DNA of 64,000 nt from SZAS-103 sp038234715. Its GTDB lineage: Bacteria > Pseudomonadota > Gammaproteobacteria > Xanthomonadales > Xanthomonadaceae. Location: positions 32,688 through 96,687 of the forward strand of contig JBBQTD010000010.1 of assembly GCA_038234715.1 (NCBI GenBank), in the 5' to 3' direction. The position numbers were made by a program, and so were the translations under genes. The notes under the pieces are model-generated. The model was not told the DNA's origin. It ran no database searches and saw only the letters and a program-made list of their open reading frames with translations. Of this stretch, positions 1 to 9,442 are shown piece after piece (the stretch's first letter is position 1; every line of letters begins with the position of its first letter).

Positions 1-29
1 CCGGGCGCTCGCTAGCTACATCCTGGCGA

Positions 30-1952
<1,923 letters not shown>

Positions 1953-2077
1953 GACAATCTCCTGGAAATGATGCTTTGAAAACCGGAGCGGCCGATGCGG
2001 CCGCGGATGATTCGTTAGTGGGGTGCGAGGACGCGGCTTTCAAGCGCGCTGCGTCATCCCGAAGACGCTTCGTGCAG

Positions 2078-2608
2078 CTAGTCGTGGTCGGACTTCGCTA
2101 CCATCACCAGGGCCGGCCGCAGTAGGCGATCGTTGAGCAGGTAGCCCTTCTGGTGCACCTGGGTCACCGTGTCGGGCTTGTGCTGGGCGCTGCTAGGCAC
2201 GATGCCGATCGCCTGGTGGTGCTCTGGATTGAAAACCGCACCGAGCGGGTCGACCGTGGTCATGCCGCTGTCGGCTGCGGCCTTGGCGAGCTGGCGCAGG
2301 GTCAGTTCGAGTCCTTCGCGGACCTGCGCCGATTCGCCGTGCGCAGCCGCGATGCCCGCCTCCAGGCTGTCAAAAACCGGCAGCAGGCTCGCGAGCAGGC
2401 GCTCATTGGCGAACTTGCGGCTCATCTCGACGTCCCGCGCCTGGCGCTTGCGCGTGTTCTCGAGTTCGGCGTGCTCGCGCAGGTGTTCCTCGCGCAGCTT
2501 CGCCAGTTCGCCCTGGGCAGCGTCGAGTTCGGCCACGAGGGCCTGTACTTCGCTGTCGGACGCGTCGTCGTTCAAGGTTTGCCTGGAACCGGGATCCGTG
2601 GGATGCAT
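2078..2608 (-). CDS. grpE: Nucleotide exchange factor GrpE
   Basis: GrpE releases ADP from DnaK. The 176-residue protein has the long N-terminal coiled coil (about residues 20-75, rich in Glu/Leu/Arg) and the C-terminal beta domain with the signature around DPLGAVFNPEHHQA and the ending LLRPALVMVAKS. I chose the ATG at 2608 because an AGGAAGAGG ribosome-binding site lies just upstream. An in-frame extension to 2692 is possible but adds unconserved, low-complexity residues. It sits between hrcA and dnaK in the standard heat-shock order. Confidence 0.95.
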   Translation of the reverse strand: MHPTDPGSRQTLNDDASDSEVQALVAELDAAQGELAKLREEHLREHAELENTRKRQARDVEMSRKFANERLLASLLPVFDSLEAGIAAAHGESAQVREGLELTLRQLAKAAADSGMTTVDPLGAVFNPEHHQAIGIVPSSAQHKPDTVTQVHQKGYLLNDRLLRPALVMVAKSDHD

Positions 2609-2737
2609 GGCCTCTTCCTGATGGTTAGCCTGATGGTGGTGGCGGATGGATCGCACCGGGTTGATCGCAATCAAGCCGCGCGCGTCGACCACGACCGAAT
2701 CCGCAGCTGCGACGCGCCAGCCGATTGGCTACGCCCT

Positions 2738-3811
2738 CTATTGGGATTGCGAACCCGGATTCAAGGCCGCGCCGAGCAGGTCGGCGGTGGCCTGCACCAT
2801 TGGGATCACGCGCTCGTAAGCCATCCTTGTCGGGCCGATCACCCCCAGCACGCCGAGCACCTTGCCATCCTGGCTATACGGCGCGGTCACCAGCGACATG
2901 CCGCCGAGCGGGGTGAGGCCGGTTTCCTCGCCGATGAAGATGCGCACGCCCTGCGCCTGGATGCAGCGCTCGAGCAACTGCAGGATCTCGCGCTTGCGCG
3001 AAAACGCCTCGAACAGCTCGCGCAGCCGCTCCACGTCGGACAGGTCCTGCACGCCCATCAAGCGGGTCTGCCCCGCCAGGACCATGTCCTCGCCGCCACC
3101 CTGCGGATGGTCCAGCGCATGCTCGGCAACCTCCACCGCAGCCGACAGGACCCGTTCCATTGCAGAACGCGTATCGCGCAATTCGCGCAACAGGCTTGTA
3201 TGGATGTCGCGCAGCGACCTTCCCGCGAAATGCGCGTTGAGGTAGTTCGCAGTCTGTTCGAGCTCCGACGGCGTGTACGGCCGGCGCGTGGTGACGATGC
3301 GGTTTTGCACCTCGTTGTCGGTAAACACCAGGATGACCAGCACGCGCTGCGGGTCCAGCGGTACGAAGTCGATGTGCCTGAACCCGTACTGTTCGCGCCG
3401 CGGCACGGTCACCACCCCGACGAAATGGCTCATCGCCGAAAGCAGTTCCGAGGCGTTGCCCAGCAACTGCTGGGTACCCGCATGTTGCGCACCGATCGCG
3501 GGGGAGACGTTGGCGCGGATCTGGATCAGGTCGGCCTCACCCAGCGGCTGCATCTGCAGCAGCGAATCGACGAACACCCGGTAGCCCTGGGTCGTCGGGA
3601 TGCGCCCGGCCGAGGTATGCGGCGCAGCAAGCAGTCCTACGTCCTCAAGATCCGACAGGATGTTGCGGATCGTCGCCGGACTCACATCCAGCCCGCACTG
3701 CCGCGCCAGGGTGCGCGACCCCAATGGCTCGCCGTCGCGGATGTACTGCGAGATCAACGTCCGCAGCAGCCGCCGCGCGCGCGGATCAAGATTGGTGATG
3801 GCATCGCCCAT
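2738..3811 (-). CDS. hrcA: Heat-inducible transcription repressor HrcA
   Basis: DNA-binding repressor of class I heat-shock genes, which binds the CIRCE operator when folded by GroEL. The N-terminal winged helix is clear (LDPRARRLLRTLISQYIRDG and VSPATIRNILSDLEDVGLL, residues 8-65). The GAF-like HrcA core follows, with FGFRHIDFVPLD-type and IFIGEET segments, and the C-terminus is VLGVIGPTRMAYERVIPMV. Its 357 residues match the family. It is first in hrcA-grpE-dnaK. A promoter-like sequence ends exactly at the ATG, so the mRNA may be leaderless. No CIRCE inverted repeat is visible near the gene. Confidence 0.96.
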   Translation of the reverse strand: MGDAITNLDPRARRLLRTLISQYIRDGEPLGSRTLARQCGLDVSPATIRNILSDLEDVGLLAAPHTSAGRIPTTQGYRVFVDSLLQMQPLGEADLIQIRANVSPAIGAQHAGTQQLLGNASELLSAMSHFVGVVTVPRREQYGFRHIDFVPLDPQRVLVILVFTDNEVQNRIVTTRRPYTPSELEQTANYLNAHFAGRSLRDIHTSLLRELRDTRSAMERVLSAAVEVAEHALDHPQGGGEDMVLAGQTRLMGVQDLSDVERLRELFEAFSRKREILQLLERCIQAQGVRIFIGEETGLTPLGGMSLVTAPYSQDGKVLGVLGVIGPTRMAYERVIPMVQATADLLGAALNPGSQSQ

Positions 3812-3846
3812 GGTCTATAGATAAAGGCTGCGGCGCTGCGAGGCAA
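3811..3846 (-). promoter_or_regulatory. Putative hrcA promoter, possibly leaderless
   Basis: On the minus strand TTGCCT (3841-3846) is separated by 17 nt from TATCTA (3818-3823). Transcription is predicted to start about 7 nt downstream, at the A of the hrcA start codon (3811). No purine-rich ribosome-binding site precedes this ATG. A sigma-32 promoter at the same place cannot be excluded, because the -10 region also reads CCTTTAT. This is an inference from sequence only. Confidence 0.4.
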
Positions 3847-3860
3847 GGGCTGCGGCCAAA

Positions 3861-3900
3861 AGCCCCTCTCCCACCGGGAGAGGGGTTGGGGTGAGGGGCG
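3861..3900. repeat. REP-like palindromic repeat, copy 1
   Basis: A 40-bp element with a perfect 10-bp inverted repeat CCCCTCTCCC/GGGAGAGGGG around a 3-nt loop, followed by a TTGGGGTGAGGGGCG tail. An identical 40-bp copy lies at 29882-29921. It sits between the divergent hrcA and recN genes. The form resembles the intergenic palindromic repeats common in this bacterial group. Confidence 0.75.
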
Positions 3901-4026
3901 ATCATGCTGCAGCACCGAGCCCAGCCGGGCCCCCACTCTTTTCCCGATGGTAAGCGGGCAATGAATGCTCGGCCTGCGCTCGGCTTGATGCAAAATGGTT
4001 GCGGAAACCCAAGCGACAGCCATTGC

Positions 4027-5709
4027 ATGCTCTGCAACCTGCACCTGAAAGACTTCGCCGTGGTCAGCGAGGCCGAGCTGGCATTCGGCCCGGGGATGAC
4101 TGCGATTTCCGGCGAGACTGGCGCGGGCAAATCGCTGCTGGTCGATGCCTTGCTGCTGCTGACCGGTGCACGCGCGGAAGCCGCGATGGTGCGCCACGGC
4201 GCCGAGCGTGCAGAGATTGCCGCCGAGTTCATGCTCAAAGACACGCCGGCTACCCTGGACTGGCTGCGCAGCAACGACCTCGACGACCCTGACGAGCCGA
4301 ACACCTGCCAGCTGCGTAGGGTGATTCGCGCCGATGGCGGCTCGCGCGCATGGATCAATGGCCGTGCGGCGACCCTGGCGCAACTCGGGGAAGTCGGCGA
4401 GCTGCTGGTCGAGATCCATGGCCAGCACGAGCACCAGGCACTGCTTTCGCGGCCCGCGCAGATGGCGCTGCTGGATGCGTTCGGCGGCCACGCGGACGCG
4501 CTCGATGCGGTGCAGCGGCTGGCCGCACAATGCAAGGACCTGCAACGTCGGATCCAGGCTCACGGCGACGCATCCGCTGTCGAAGCGCGCCTGGAATGGC
4601 TCGACCATCAGTTAAAGCAGTTTGGTAAGAACTCTGTTGAAGCTCATGATATTGAAGAACTTATAGCATCGCACAAGCGTCAGGCAAACGCCGCCTACCT
4701 GCTCGAGGGCAGCGGCCGCGCGCTGGCCCGCCTGGGGAATGAAGACGGTCCGGCGATGGAGGGGGCGCTGGCACAGCTGCATGCGGAACTGCTGCGCCTC
4801 GCCGAGCACGATCCGGCGTATGCGCAGGCCGCAGAACTCGCCGACGCCGCGGCAATCCAGCTGGCCGAGGCGGCAAACCTGATCGAACGCGCGCGCGACG
4901 GCATCGACCTGGACCCGGATCGGCTGCAGGCACTCGAGGACGAGATGCTGCGGCTGCACGAACTCGGCCGCCGCCACAAGGTGCCGCTGGAGCAACTCGC
5001 ATCGGTGCGCGACGCACTGATGCTCGAACGCGAGTCGTTGCACGACGCCGGTGGCGCGGCGATGCGCCTGCAATCCGAGCGCGATTCGGCTGCGCTGGCG
5101 TGGCGATCCGCTGCACAAACCCTCGCCGATGCGCGCGCAGCGGCCGCACACAAGCTTGGCGACGCAGTGACCTTGTTGATGGCTGAACTGGGTATGGCCG
5201 GTGGCCGCATGCAGGTCGAACTGGCGCCGATCGCCGCCACCGAGCCTTCTGCGTCCGGCACCGAGCAAGCCGACTTCCTGGTGTCCGCCAATCCGGGCCA
5301 GCCACCGCGTCCGCTGCGCAAGGTTGCATCGGGCGGCGAACTCTCGCGCATCAGCCTCGCCATCGAGGTCGCCGCGCTCGGCATGGACGCGGTGCCGACG
5401 ATGGTGTTCGACGAAGTGGACTCGGGGATCGGCGGCGCGATCGCCGAAGTCGTCGGCCGCAAGCTGCGCGTGCTCGGCGCCGAACGCCAGGTGCTATGCG
5501 TCACCCACCTGCCGCAGGTCGCGGCACAGGCCCACCACCACGTGCGCGTGAGCAAGGACACCGACGGCACCACCACCCGCAGCGCCGTGCGCGTACTCGA
5601 CAAGCCCGCTCGCGTGGACGAACTCGCGCGGATGCTCGGTGGGATCGAGATCACCAGCGCGACCCGCGCGAATGCGAAGCAGATGCTCGTGAAGGCGCAG
5701 GCCAGCTGA
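4027..5709 (+). CDS. recN: DNA repair protein RecN
   Basis: SMC-like ATPase that acts early in double-strand-break recombination repair. The N-terminus MLCNLHLKDFAVVSEAEL leads to a Walker A GETGAGKS (about residues 29-36). The C-terminal half carries the ABC signature SGGELSRISLAIE and Walker B MVFDEVDSGIGG, with the coiled-coil region between. Its 560 residues fit the family (E. coli RecN is 553). The ATG at 4027 gives the conserved start; upstream in-frame codons to 3904 are not RecN-like. One oddity is a patch at about 4609-4672 (residues about 195-215) that is markedly AT-rich and uses rare codons such as TTA and ATA, while staying in frame. Confidence 0.95.
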   Translation: MLCNLHLKDFAVVSEAELAFGPGMTAISGETGAGKSLLVDALLLLTGARAEAAMVRHGAERAEIAAEFMLKDTPATLDWLRSNDLDDPDEPNTCQLRRVIRADGGSRAWINGRAATLAQLGEVGELLVEIHGQHEHQALLSRPAQMALLDAFGGHADALDAVQRLAAQCKDLQRRIQAHGDASAVEARLEWLDHQLKQFGKNSVEAHDIEELIASHKRQANAAYLLEGSGRALARLGNEDGPAMEGALAQLHAELLRLAEHDPAYAQAAELADAAAIQLAEAANLIERARDGIDLDPDRLQALEDEMLRLHELGRRHKVPLEQLASVRDALMLERESLHDAGGAAMRLQSERDSAALAWRSAAQTLADARAAAAHKLGDAVTLLMAELGMAGGRMQVELAPIAATEPSASGTEQADFLVSANPGQPPRPLRKVASGGELSRISLAIEVAALGMDAVPTMVFDEVDSGIGGAIAEVVGRKLRVLGAERQVLCVTHLPQVAAQAHHHVRVSKDTDGTTTRSAVRVLDKPARVDELARMLGGIEITSATRANAKQMLVKAQAS

Positions 5710-5875
5710 CTGGACCCGAATGGCCCCGCGGGACAGGATGCCGATCTGGCTGGCTGCCAGAGAGAACTGCAAACCCGTACGGGGGCGCGGGATGCCCGCA
5801 AACCCGGGCAGCGTTCCCGAACGCAACTCCGGTATCCCGGGTAGCGCTCCTGCTTTCCCCGATCTGGATGCCATG

Positions 5876-6211
5876 TTCCTGAGCAGAACCGCTTTGTACC
5901 CGAGCAGAACCTGCTCGTTCCCGTGCGGCGCCGCTTTTTACCCGGTCGGAGACGCTTTGTTCCCGAGCAGGACCGCTTTGTTTCCGGTCGGATCCGCTTT
6001 GCTCCCGAGCAGGACCGCTTCGATCCCGGTCGGAGCCGCTTTGTTCCCGAGCAGGACCGCTTCGTTCCCGGTCGGAGCCGCTTTGTTCCTGAGCAGGACC
6101 GCCATGTTCCCGAGCGGAGCCGGTTTGTCACCGAGCAGGACCGCTATGTTCCCGAGCGGAGCCGCTATGTTCCCGAGCAGAGCCGCTTTTTGCCCGAGCG
6201 CAGGCCTCTTG
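5876..6211. repeat. 21-bp minisatellite, 16 units, two alternating types
   Basis: Sixteen consecutive 21-bp units run with no frame slip. Type A reads TTCCCGAGCAGGACCGCTTT plus G. Type B carries GGTCGGAGC in the middle. They alternate over much of the array, giving a 42-bp higher-order period. Degenerate units extend left to about 5793. Because 21 is a multiple of three, several frames on both strands stay open. One plus frame starts at ATG 5720, just after recN, and ends at a TAG right at the array edge (6212-6214); its heptapeptide is FPSRTAL/FPVGSAL. The minus strand reads GNKAVLL/GNKAAPT. I cannot tell whether any frame is translated. Confidence 0.9.
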
Positions 6212-6222
6212 TAGCCTGACCG

Positions 6223-6275
6223 CGTGGCTGCGCTGCCGTGCGGAGCTTGTTCGATTCCCAAGGACAGCAGCCACG
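6223..6275. repeat. 9-bp inverted repeat between the array and fur
   Basis: CGTGGCTGC at 6223-6231 is perfectly complementary to GCAGCCACG at 6267-6275, with a 35-nt spacer. It follows the 21-bp array directly and precedes the 3' end of fur. There is no T tract, so a simple intrinsic terminator is not supported. Its role is unknown. Confidence 0.5.
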
Positions 6276-6334
6276 TTTGCGGTCAGAGCGACCGTCCTGC
6301 GGCACCCCACTGCGAACGCAGCCCGGACGTTCCG

Positions 6335-6742
6335 CTAGCGCTTCTTCTTCGGGCGGACGTACAGCACCAGGCTGTGCTCCTGGATGGTATATCCGAGCCT
6401 ATCGGCAACCTGCTGCTGCAGGCGCTCGATCTCGGGGCTGGAAAACTCGATCACCTTGCCAGTGTCGAGGTCGACCATGTGGTCGTGGTGCTCGCCACGA
6501 TCGAGTTCGTAGACGGCGTGGCCGCCTTCGAAGTTGTGTTTGAGCACGAGGTTTGCGGCCTCGAACTGGGTCAGCACGCGGTATACGGTCGCAAGGCCGA
6601 TGTCCTCGCTGTCGTTGAGCAGTTGCTTGTAGATGTCCTCGGCGGTCAGGTGCCGTGGGCTGGAGTGTTCGAGGATCTCCAGGATCCGCATGCGCGGATG
6701 GGTGACCTTGAGCCCGACCTTGCGCAGGTCCTGCGATTCCAT
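6335..6742 (-). CDS. fur: Ferric uptake regulator Fur
   Basis: Iron-responsive repressor of 135 residues. The N-terminal winged helix includes HPRMRILEILEHSSPRHLTAEDIY and the recognition region GLATVYRVLTQFEAANLV. The dimerisation domain carries the metal-binding HHDHMVDLDTGKVIEF. The ATG at 6742 has a strong GGAGG five bases upstream. It is divergent from bamE with about 93 bp between start codons, an arrangement also known from Xanthomonas (fur/omlA), where the two promoters overlap. Confidence 0.97.
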   Translation of the reverse strand: MESQDLRKVGLKVTHPRMRILEILEHSSPRHLTAEDIYKQLLNDSEDIGLATVYRVLTQFEAANLVLKHNFEGGHAVYELDRGEHHDHMVDLDTGKVIEFSSPEIERLQQQVADRLGYTIQEHSLVLYVRPKKKR

Positions 6743-6835
6743 GCGGCCTCCGCGTGTGGTTGCAACGCGCTTGCTGGAGCGGCGCTCAGGATCGGTAGTG
6801 TATCATCCGGCCCCTGTCACCATCCCTTTCGGACG

Positions 6836-7270
6836 ATGCCCACGATGCGGAAAACCTGGATGCCCTTGCTGTTCGCAACCTTCGCCTTCACCGGTTGCGG
6901 CATCGTGTACCACCAGCCGATCTACCAGGGAAACCTGCTCGAGGCAAAGAACGTCGAAATGGTCAAGCCCGGCATGAGCAAGGCCGATGTGCTGGCGCTG
7001 CTCGGCACTCCGTCGGTTGCCGATCCGTTCCACGCGTCGCGCTGGGACTACGTGGCGACCGAACAGGATCGTCGCATCCAGCGCAAGCCCGACGTCAAGA
7101 CCCTGACTTTGACCTTCAATGGCGACACGCTGGCGACGATGACGGGCAACTACTTCCCCGAGCAGGACGCTGAGCTGTCGAAGAAGATGGCGAAGTTCGG
7201 CAACCTGCCCAAGGACAAGAAAAAGAAGGGTGAGAACAGCGACAGTTCCAGCGGCGGCGGCGGCGGTTGA
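6836..7270 (+). CDS. bamE: Outer-membrane assembly lipoprotein BamE (OmlA)
   Basis: Small lipoprotein of the BAM complex, which inserts beta-barrel proteins into the outer membrane. The N-terminus is a type II signal peptide (MRKTWMPLLFATFAFTGC), with the lipidated Cys in the lipobox FTGC. The conserved SmpA/OmlA fold follows: VKPGMSKADVLALLGTPSVADPF and WDYVATEQD. The tail is rich in Lys, Ser and Gly and probably disordered. Two start codons are possible, at 6836 and 6845; both give a working signal peptide. A -10-like TATCAT lies at 6801-6806. Confidence 0.93.
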   Translation: MPTMRKTWMPLLFATFAFTGCGIVYHQPIYQGNLLEAKNVEMVKPGMSKADVLALLGTPSVADPFHASRWDYVATEQDRRIQRKPDVKTLTLTFNGDTLATMTGNYFPEQDAELSKKMAKFGNLPKDKKKKGENSDSSSGGGGG

Positions 7271-7357
7271 GCCCTTGGCCGGCGGCAGGTGCGCCGGTTT
7301 GCCGTCCCGCATTCGCGCATTCGCGATCGGCGGTCTGGATTCAACACGACTTAGGCA

Positions 7358-7678
7358 TCAGTCGCGCTGTTTCGCGCGACGCCGACGCGCCTGCTTCGGG
7401 TCGGCGAGCAGTGGCCGAAGCAGCTCAAGCCGGTCACCGTCGCGAAGCACGGTCGCTGCACTGATCGGCTTGCCAAAAACCGCATAACCGAGGCTGGCTG
7501 CGTCGAAGGCGGGAATCAGCGTCGCGAACTGCGATCGCACGACCGCTTCCGATGCGATGGCGCCGTCCGCAATTTGCAGGGTCGCAGACCACGCCCGCTC
7601 GGGCAGCGCGTAGACCACTTCGATCGTGATCGCTTTTCTGGAGGTGGTTGCGTCCGCGTGCATTGCAGATGGTCCCAT
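7358..7678 (-). CDS. rnfH: RnfH-family ubiquitin-like protein
   Basis: Protein of about 101-106 residues with the conserved segments ITIEVVYALPERAW, VFGKPISAATVLRDGDRLELLRPLLADPKQARRRRA. This is the RnfH/UPF0125 family, which usually follows ratA. The precise function is not established. It lies 28 bp downstream of ratA on the same strand. The start is either ATG 7678 or ATG 7663. Confidence 0.88.
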   Translation of the reverse strand: MGPSAMHADATTSRKAITIEVVYALPERAWSATLQIADGAIASEAVVRSQFATLIPAFDAASLGYAVFGKPISAATVLRDGDRLELLRPLLADPKQARRRRAKQRD

Positions 7679-7706
7679 CGTTGTCCAATCGCATCGGTGG
7701 AGCACG

Positions 7707-8147
7707 TCACGCTGGATCGGCGGCCTCGCAGCGTGCCACGCGGCAGAAATCGTCGACCAGGCGATCCGCGAACCCGGTGAAGCCCAGCGCGAGTGCGGAC
7801 CCGAGCAGCTTGCCGGCCATCTCGAACTCCAGCCGCAACCCAACCCTGCAGCCCGTGTGGCCAAGCGCATCGAACGTCCACACGCCGCTGAAGCGCTGGA
7901 ATGGCCCGTCGGCAAGTGCGAGTTCGATGCGGCTGTCCGGAGTGAGCATGTTGCGCGTGGTGAAGCTTACCGCCACGCCTGCGATGCGCACGTCGAGCCG
8001 CGCGAGCATGTCCGCATCGGTCTGTTCGAGAACCGCGCTGCCGGTGCACCAGTCGAAGCGCCGCGGATACGCGGCGACGTCGTTGACAAGTGCGTATAGG
8101 GTCGTTGGCGGTTGCGCCACGAGGGCGCTGCGCTGGATCGTGGTCAT
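7707..8147 (-). CDS. ratA: RatA-type START-domain protein (COQ10 family)
   Basis: A 146-residue polyketide-cyclase/START-fold protein. The N-terminus MTTIQRSALVAQPPTTLY leads to LVNDVAAYPRRFDWCTGS, and the C-terminal helix is LLGSALALGFTGFADRLVDD, a layout typical of RatA/Coq10. E. coli RatA has been reported to block ribosomal subunit association; family members also bind ubiquinone, so the role here is open. The ATG at 8147 was chosen by homology. It is divergent from smpB, with which it is very often paired in proteobacteria. Confidence 0.9.
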   Translation of the reverse strand: MTTIQRSALVAQPPTTLYALVNDVAAYPRRFDWCTGSAVLEQTDADMLARLDVRIAGVAVSFTTRNMLTPDSRIELALADGPFQRFSGVWTFDALGHTGCRVGLRLEFEMAGKLLGSALALGFTGFADRLVDDFCRVARCEAADPA

Positions 8148-8235
8148 GTTGGAAACGGTCAAACCGGCAATGTCGATGAGGGTGGTCGCTATCGCATGCC
8201 GGCATGCGCGACAATACGCGCTGCAAGGACGATGC

Positions 8236-8754
8236 ATGACGAACGCGAACCACAACAGCAGGAAGGATACCGGAAGCGCGAAGAAGGACAGCGGCCAGCG
8301 CACCATTGCGCTCAACAAACGCGCGCGCCACGACTATTCCCTTGAAGACCGCTATGAGGCTGGCCTGGTGCTGGAAGGCTGGGAGGTCAAGTCCTTGCGC
8401 GCTGGTCGCCTGCAGTTCGCCGACAGCTATGCGGTGATCCGCAAGGGCGAGTTGTTCCTTTTCGGCGCGCAGATCACCCCGCTGATCACCGCGTCAACGC
8501 ACGTCATTGCCGACGATCGCCGCACCCGCAAGCTGCTGCTGCACAAGCGCGAGATCGACAAGCTGATTGGCGCTGTAGAGCGCGATGGCTACACCCTGAT
8601 CCCGACCGCAATCTACTGGAAGGCCGGCCGCGCTAAGCTCGAGATAGCACTCGCCAAGGGCAAGCAGGAACACGACAAGCGCGCCACGCTCAAGGATCGC
8701 GACTGGAACCGCGACAAGCAGCGGATCATGCGCAAGCACAACAAGGACGCCTAG
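8236..8754 (+). CDS. smpB: SsrA-binding protein SmpB
   Basis: Partner of tmRNA in trans-translation of stalled ribosomes. The 172-residue protein has an N-terminal basic extension, then IALNKRARHDYSLEDRYEAGLVL, GWEVKSLRAG and YKAGRAKLEIALAKGK-type segments. The C-terminal tail is basic (DRDWNRDKQRIMRKHNK) and enters the mRNA channel. GCAAGGACG upstream of ATG 8236 acts as ribosome-binding site. The ssrA gene itself was not found in the roughly 200 bp after smpB, which otherwise hold nothing recognisable before the his promoter. Confidence 0.96.
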   Translation: MTNANHNSRKDTGSAKKDSGQRTIALNKRARHDYSLEDRYEAGLVLEGWEVKSLRAGRLQFADSYAVIRKGELFLFGAQITPLITASTHVIADDRRTRKLLLHKREIDKLIGAVERDGYTLIPTAIYWKAGRAKLEIALAKGKQEHDKRATLKDRDWNRDKQRIMRKHNKDA

Positions 8755-8966
8755 GCGCTCGGTTTCCATGGCCGGCGCGCGTTGGTGCCGACAGCGAATG
8801 TGCAAACGGGGTCATCGATCGCAGCTGAAGCGTTGCAACCGGGTTCCTCCTTGTCGATCCCGGGTCCGCGAGGACAGTGTTCCACCTGGCGCCCGATGCC
8901 GCGCGAGCTGGCGTCCCCCGCGCCAACGCCACCCTGTGGAAACCTGAATCGCGCATCTCGCGTTGC

Positions 8967-9014
8967 TTGACGCATTCCGATGCACCGCATATTGTATTAA
9001 TGCGCTAGCACATT
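8967..9014 (+). promoter_or_regulatory. his promoter with CTAG-core palindromic operator
   Basis: TTGACG (8967-8972), 17 nt, then TATTGT (8990-8995) is a good housekeeping promoter. Immediately downstream, at the expected transcription start, lies the palindrome AATGYGCTAGCRCATT (8999-9014; actual AATGCGCTAGCACATT). Its central CTAG recalls E. coli TrpR operators. The first downstream gene encodes a TrpR-like protein, so I infer autoregulation and histidine-operon repression. Confidence 0.65.
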
Positions 9015-9054
9015 GCATGGCATTCCTGGCATCGACAACAACTGGATCGCATTC

Positions 9055-9375
9055 GTGAAACGTCGCTCGCTCCCCGTCACAAAATCGCGTGAAACCGCGG
9101 CGCTGCGCCAGCTTGGCGAGGCCATGGCGACGCTGAAGGACGCGCGCGAGGTGCGGCAGTTCCTCGAGGACCTGTGCACGCCGGCGGAACTCGAGGCGAT
9201 GGTCGACCGCTGGCGCGTGGTGCCGATGCTGCTTGCCGAGGTGCCGTATCGCGACATCCACGAGCGCACCGCGGTAAGCGTGACCACGATCGGGCGGGTG
9301 GCGCGCACGCTCGACCACGGCGCCGGTGGCTATCTCCTCGCAGCGCAACGGCTGGGCCACCGCAGCGGGCATTGA
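9055..9375 (+). CDS. TrpR-family regulator (YerC-like), head of his operon
   Basis: A 106-residue TrpR-superfamily protein. The helical core ALRQLGEAMATLKDAREVRQFLEDLCTPAEL is followed by the helix-turn-helix PYRDIHERTAVSVTTIGRVARTL, the part that would contact DNA. I chose GTG 9055; an in-frame TTG at 9013 would overlap the operator and add unconserved residues. It sits 67 bp before hisG in the same direction. TrpR-like proteins at the head of his operons have been proposed as histidine repressors; the ligand is not visible from the sequence. Confidence 0.85.
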   Translation: MKRRSLPVTKSRETAALRQLGEAMATLKDAREVRQFLEDLCTPAELEAMVDRWRVVPMLLAEVPYRDIHERTAVSVTTIGRVARTLDHGAGGYLLAAQRLGHRSGH

Positions 9376-9442
9376 AGATTCCGCTCGCACCGCGTTTGCG
9401 CCACACGTTCCGTGCCCATCCAACACCACAAAGAGAATCCAC

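Noticed and set aside
4695..6131. 478-codon minus-strand frame covering the minisatellite and recN antisense
   Set aside because: The repeated part stays open only because the period is a multiple of three; the rest is antisense to recN.
5876..6211. Possible CRISPR array
   Set aside because: Units are contiguous 21-mers without unique spacers, and no cas gene is present.
8755..8966. Possible ssrA (tmRNA) gene after smpB
   Set aside because: No tRNA-like ends or tag frame (ending in the usual Ala-Ala) were seen.
9013..9055. TTG start at 9013 for the TrpR-like gene
   Set aside because: It overlaps the operator palindrome and the predicted transcription start; GTG 9055 fits the family better.
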